Assembly (NCBI RefSeq): GCF_900130055.1
Contig: NZ_FQXU01000005.1
Span: 1 to 64,000, forward strand
DNA length: 64,000 nt
Direction: 5' to 3'
Origin: Clostridium intestinale DSM 6191
Lineage (GTDB): Bacteria > Bacillota > Clostridia > Clostridiales > Clostridiaceae
The position numbers and the translations under genes are program-made. The notes beneath the pieces were generated by a model. It made no database searches, was not told the origin of the DNA, and saw nothing but the letters and a program-made list of their open reading frames with translations. This document shows positions 63,304 through 64,000 of the stretch, one piece after another (the first letter of the stretch is position 1; each line of letters starts with the position of its first letter).

Positions 63304-64000
63304 ATGAGAATTTTAGAAAATATAGAGCCAAAGGAAGTCTTCTATTATTTTGAGGAGATATCTAAAATACCTAGAGGTTCAGGAAATGAAAAAGAGATAA
63401 GTGATTATTTATTAGCTTTTGGTCAAAATTTAGGATTGGAAACAATTCAGGACTCAGCTTTAAATATTATTATAAAGAAGCCAGCTACAGAAGGATATGA
63501 AAATGCTCCTGTTGTGATAATACAAGGGCATATGGATATGGTTTGTGAGAAAAATAATGATACAGTTCACGATTTCTTAAAAGATCCTATAAAACTTAGA
63601 GTTGATGGAGATAATATTTTTGCTACAGGGACAACTTTAGGAGCTGATAATGGTATAGCAGTAGCATACGCTATGGCTGTGCTTTCATCAAAAGAAATTC
63701 CACATCCAGCCCTAGAAGTTTTAATAACAACAGATGAAGAAACAGGTATGGGTGGAGCTATGGCTGTTGAGAAAAAAAACTTAGATGGAAAAATTCTATT
63801 AAATATAGATTCAGAAGAAGAGGGATATCTACTTGTTTCTTGTGCAGGGGGAATGAGGGCTAATGTTTCATCTGATATTAAGTGGAAGCCTAAGAGAGAA
63901 GAAGATTCTATTTTAGAGATTACAGTAAGAGGTCTTAAAGGCGGCCACTCAGGTATGGAAATAGATAAAGAAAGAGGCAATTCTAATAAATTAATGGGAA
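63304..64000 (+). CDS. pepD: Aminoacyl-histidine dipeptidase, PepD (3' end cut by window)
   Basis: The first 232 residues of a cytosolic M20-family zinc dipeptidase. VVIIQGHMDMVCEK holds the first zinc His and the catalytic Asp, TTLGADNGIAVAY the bridging Asp, and TTDEETGMGGA the general-base Glu and zinc Glu. GLKGGHSGMEIDKERGN begins the lid domain. This pattern is PepD/PepV-like, closest to PepD. AAAGGATG precedes the ATG. The gene runs past base 64000. Confidence 0.93.
   Translation, partial: MRILENIEPKEVFYYFEEISKIPRGSGNEKEISDYLLAFGQNLGLETIQDSALNIIIKKPATEGYENAPVVIIQGHMDMVCEKNNDTVHDFLKDPIKLRVDGDNIFATGTTLGADNGIAVAYAMAVLSSKEIPHPALEVLITTDEETGMGGAMAVEKKNLDGKILLNIDSEEEGYLLVSCAGGMRANVSSDIKWKPKREEDSILEITVRGLKGGHSGMEIDKERGNSNKLMG

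Noticed and set aside
1-64000. Search for CRISPR arrays, tRNA or rRNA genes, insertion sequences, phage genes and defence islands
   Set aside because: No short spaced direct repeats with unique spacers, no rRNA or tRNA-like segments, no transposase or integrase frames were seen. The tandem repeats present are coding or 11-bp operators.

Overview
The window is chromosomal DNA from a very A+T-rich, low-GC Gram-positive anaerobe, most likely a spore-forming Clostridium of the gut or soil type. The evidence is an alpha/beta-type small acid-soluble spore protein, preQ1-I and c-di-GMP-I riboswitches, clostridial surface and cell-wall proteins, strong AGGAGG ribosome sites and AT-rich codon use. No rRNA, tRNA, insertion sequence, prophage or CRISPR array was seen. 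Both end genes are cut by the window.

Layout. 1-3 kb: the end of a cell-wall glucosaminidase with Ig-like repeats, a lipoprotein and a decayed chemotaxis-receptor tail. 3-10.6 kb: a sigma-54 activator of LevR type, a textbook sigma-54 promoter buried in a hairpin, and a mannose-family PTS with two sugar-phosphate deglycases (gfr-like, Amadori-product use). 10.7-15 kb: a stand-alone NRPS of order C-A-T-reductase with an apparent asparagine code. 15-18 kb: a lipid-linked glycosylation trio. 18-20.6 kb: a membrane protein, a lipoprotein and an SGNH hydrolase. 20.7-23.1 kb: a queuosine/queuine salvage operon (queK-queT-queL) behind a preQ1-I riboswitch.

23.2-35 kb is the most unusual part. It holds a 7TM two-kinase hybrid sensor, a response regulator with SARP-like architecture, a 1945-residue sortase-anchored Ig-like surface protein, a second SARP-like regulator and a 38-residue cationic peptide gene. 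The surface protein and the peptide gene each carry a tandem 11-bp direct repeat ending exactly 7 bp before the -10 box. This is the operator geometry known for SARP activators, so they may form a small regulon. It is followed by a giant pseudokinase/AAA/GGDEF protein (35-40.3 kb) and an HD-GYP phosphodiesterase under a c-di-GMP-I riboswitch (40.4-42.3 kb). The locus therefore links surface display, a peptide and c-di-GMP signalling.

42.5-53.6 kb: small enzymes, a spore SASP, a YhaO/YhaN nuclease pair, a membrane MutS-like ATPase, a UvrD-like/LexA-protease fusion, a DEDDh exonuclease and a CBS protein. 53.6-58.1 kb: csoR with its operator, then an MFS exporter / flavoprotein / ABC-F operon behind a leader ORF with four mutually complementary segments (an erm-like attenuator). 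58.1-60.2 kb (minus strand): a PspA operon whose first gene, a Ser/Gly-rich secreted protein, has no standard start codon. 60.5-64 kb: ribosomal protein S1-like gene, pyruvate kinase (minus) and the start of pepD.
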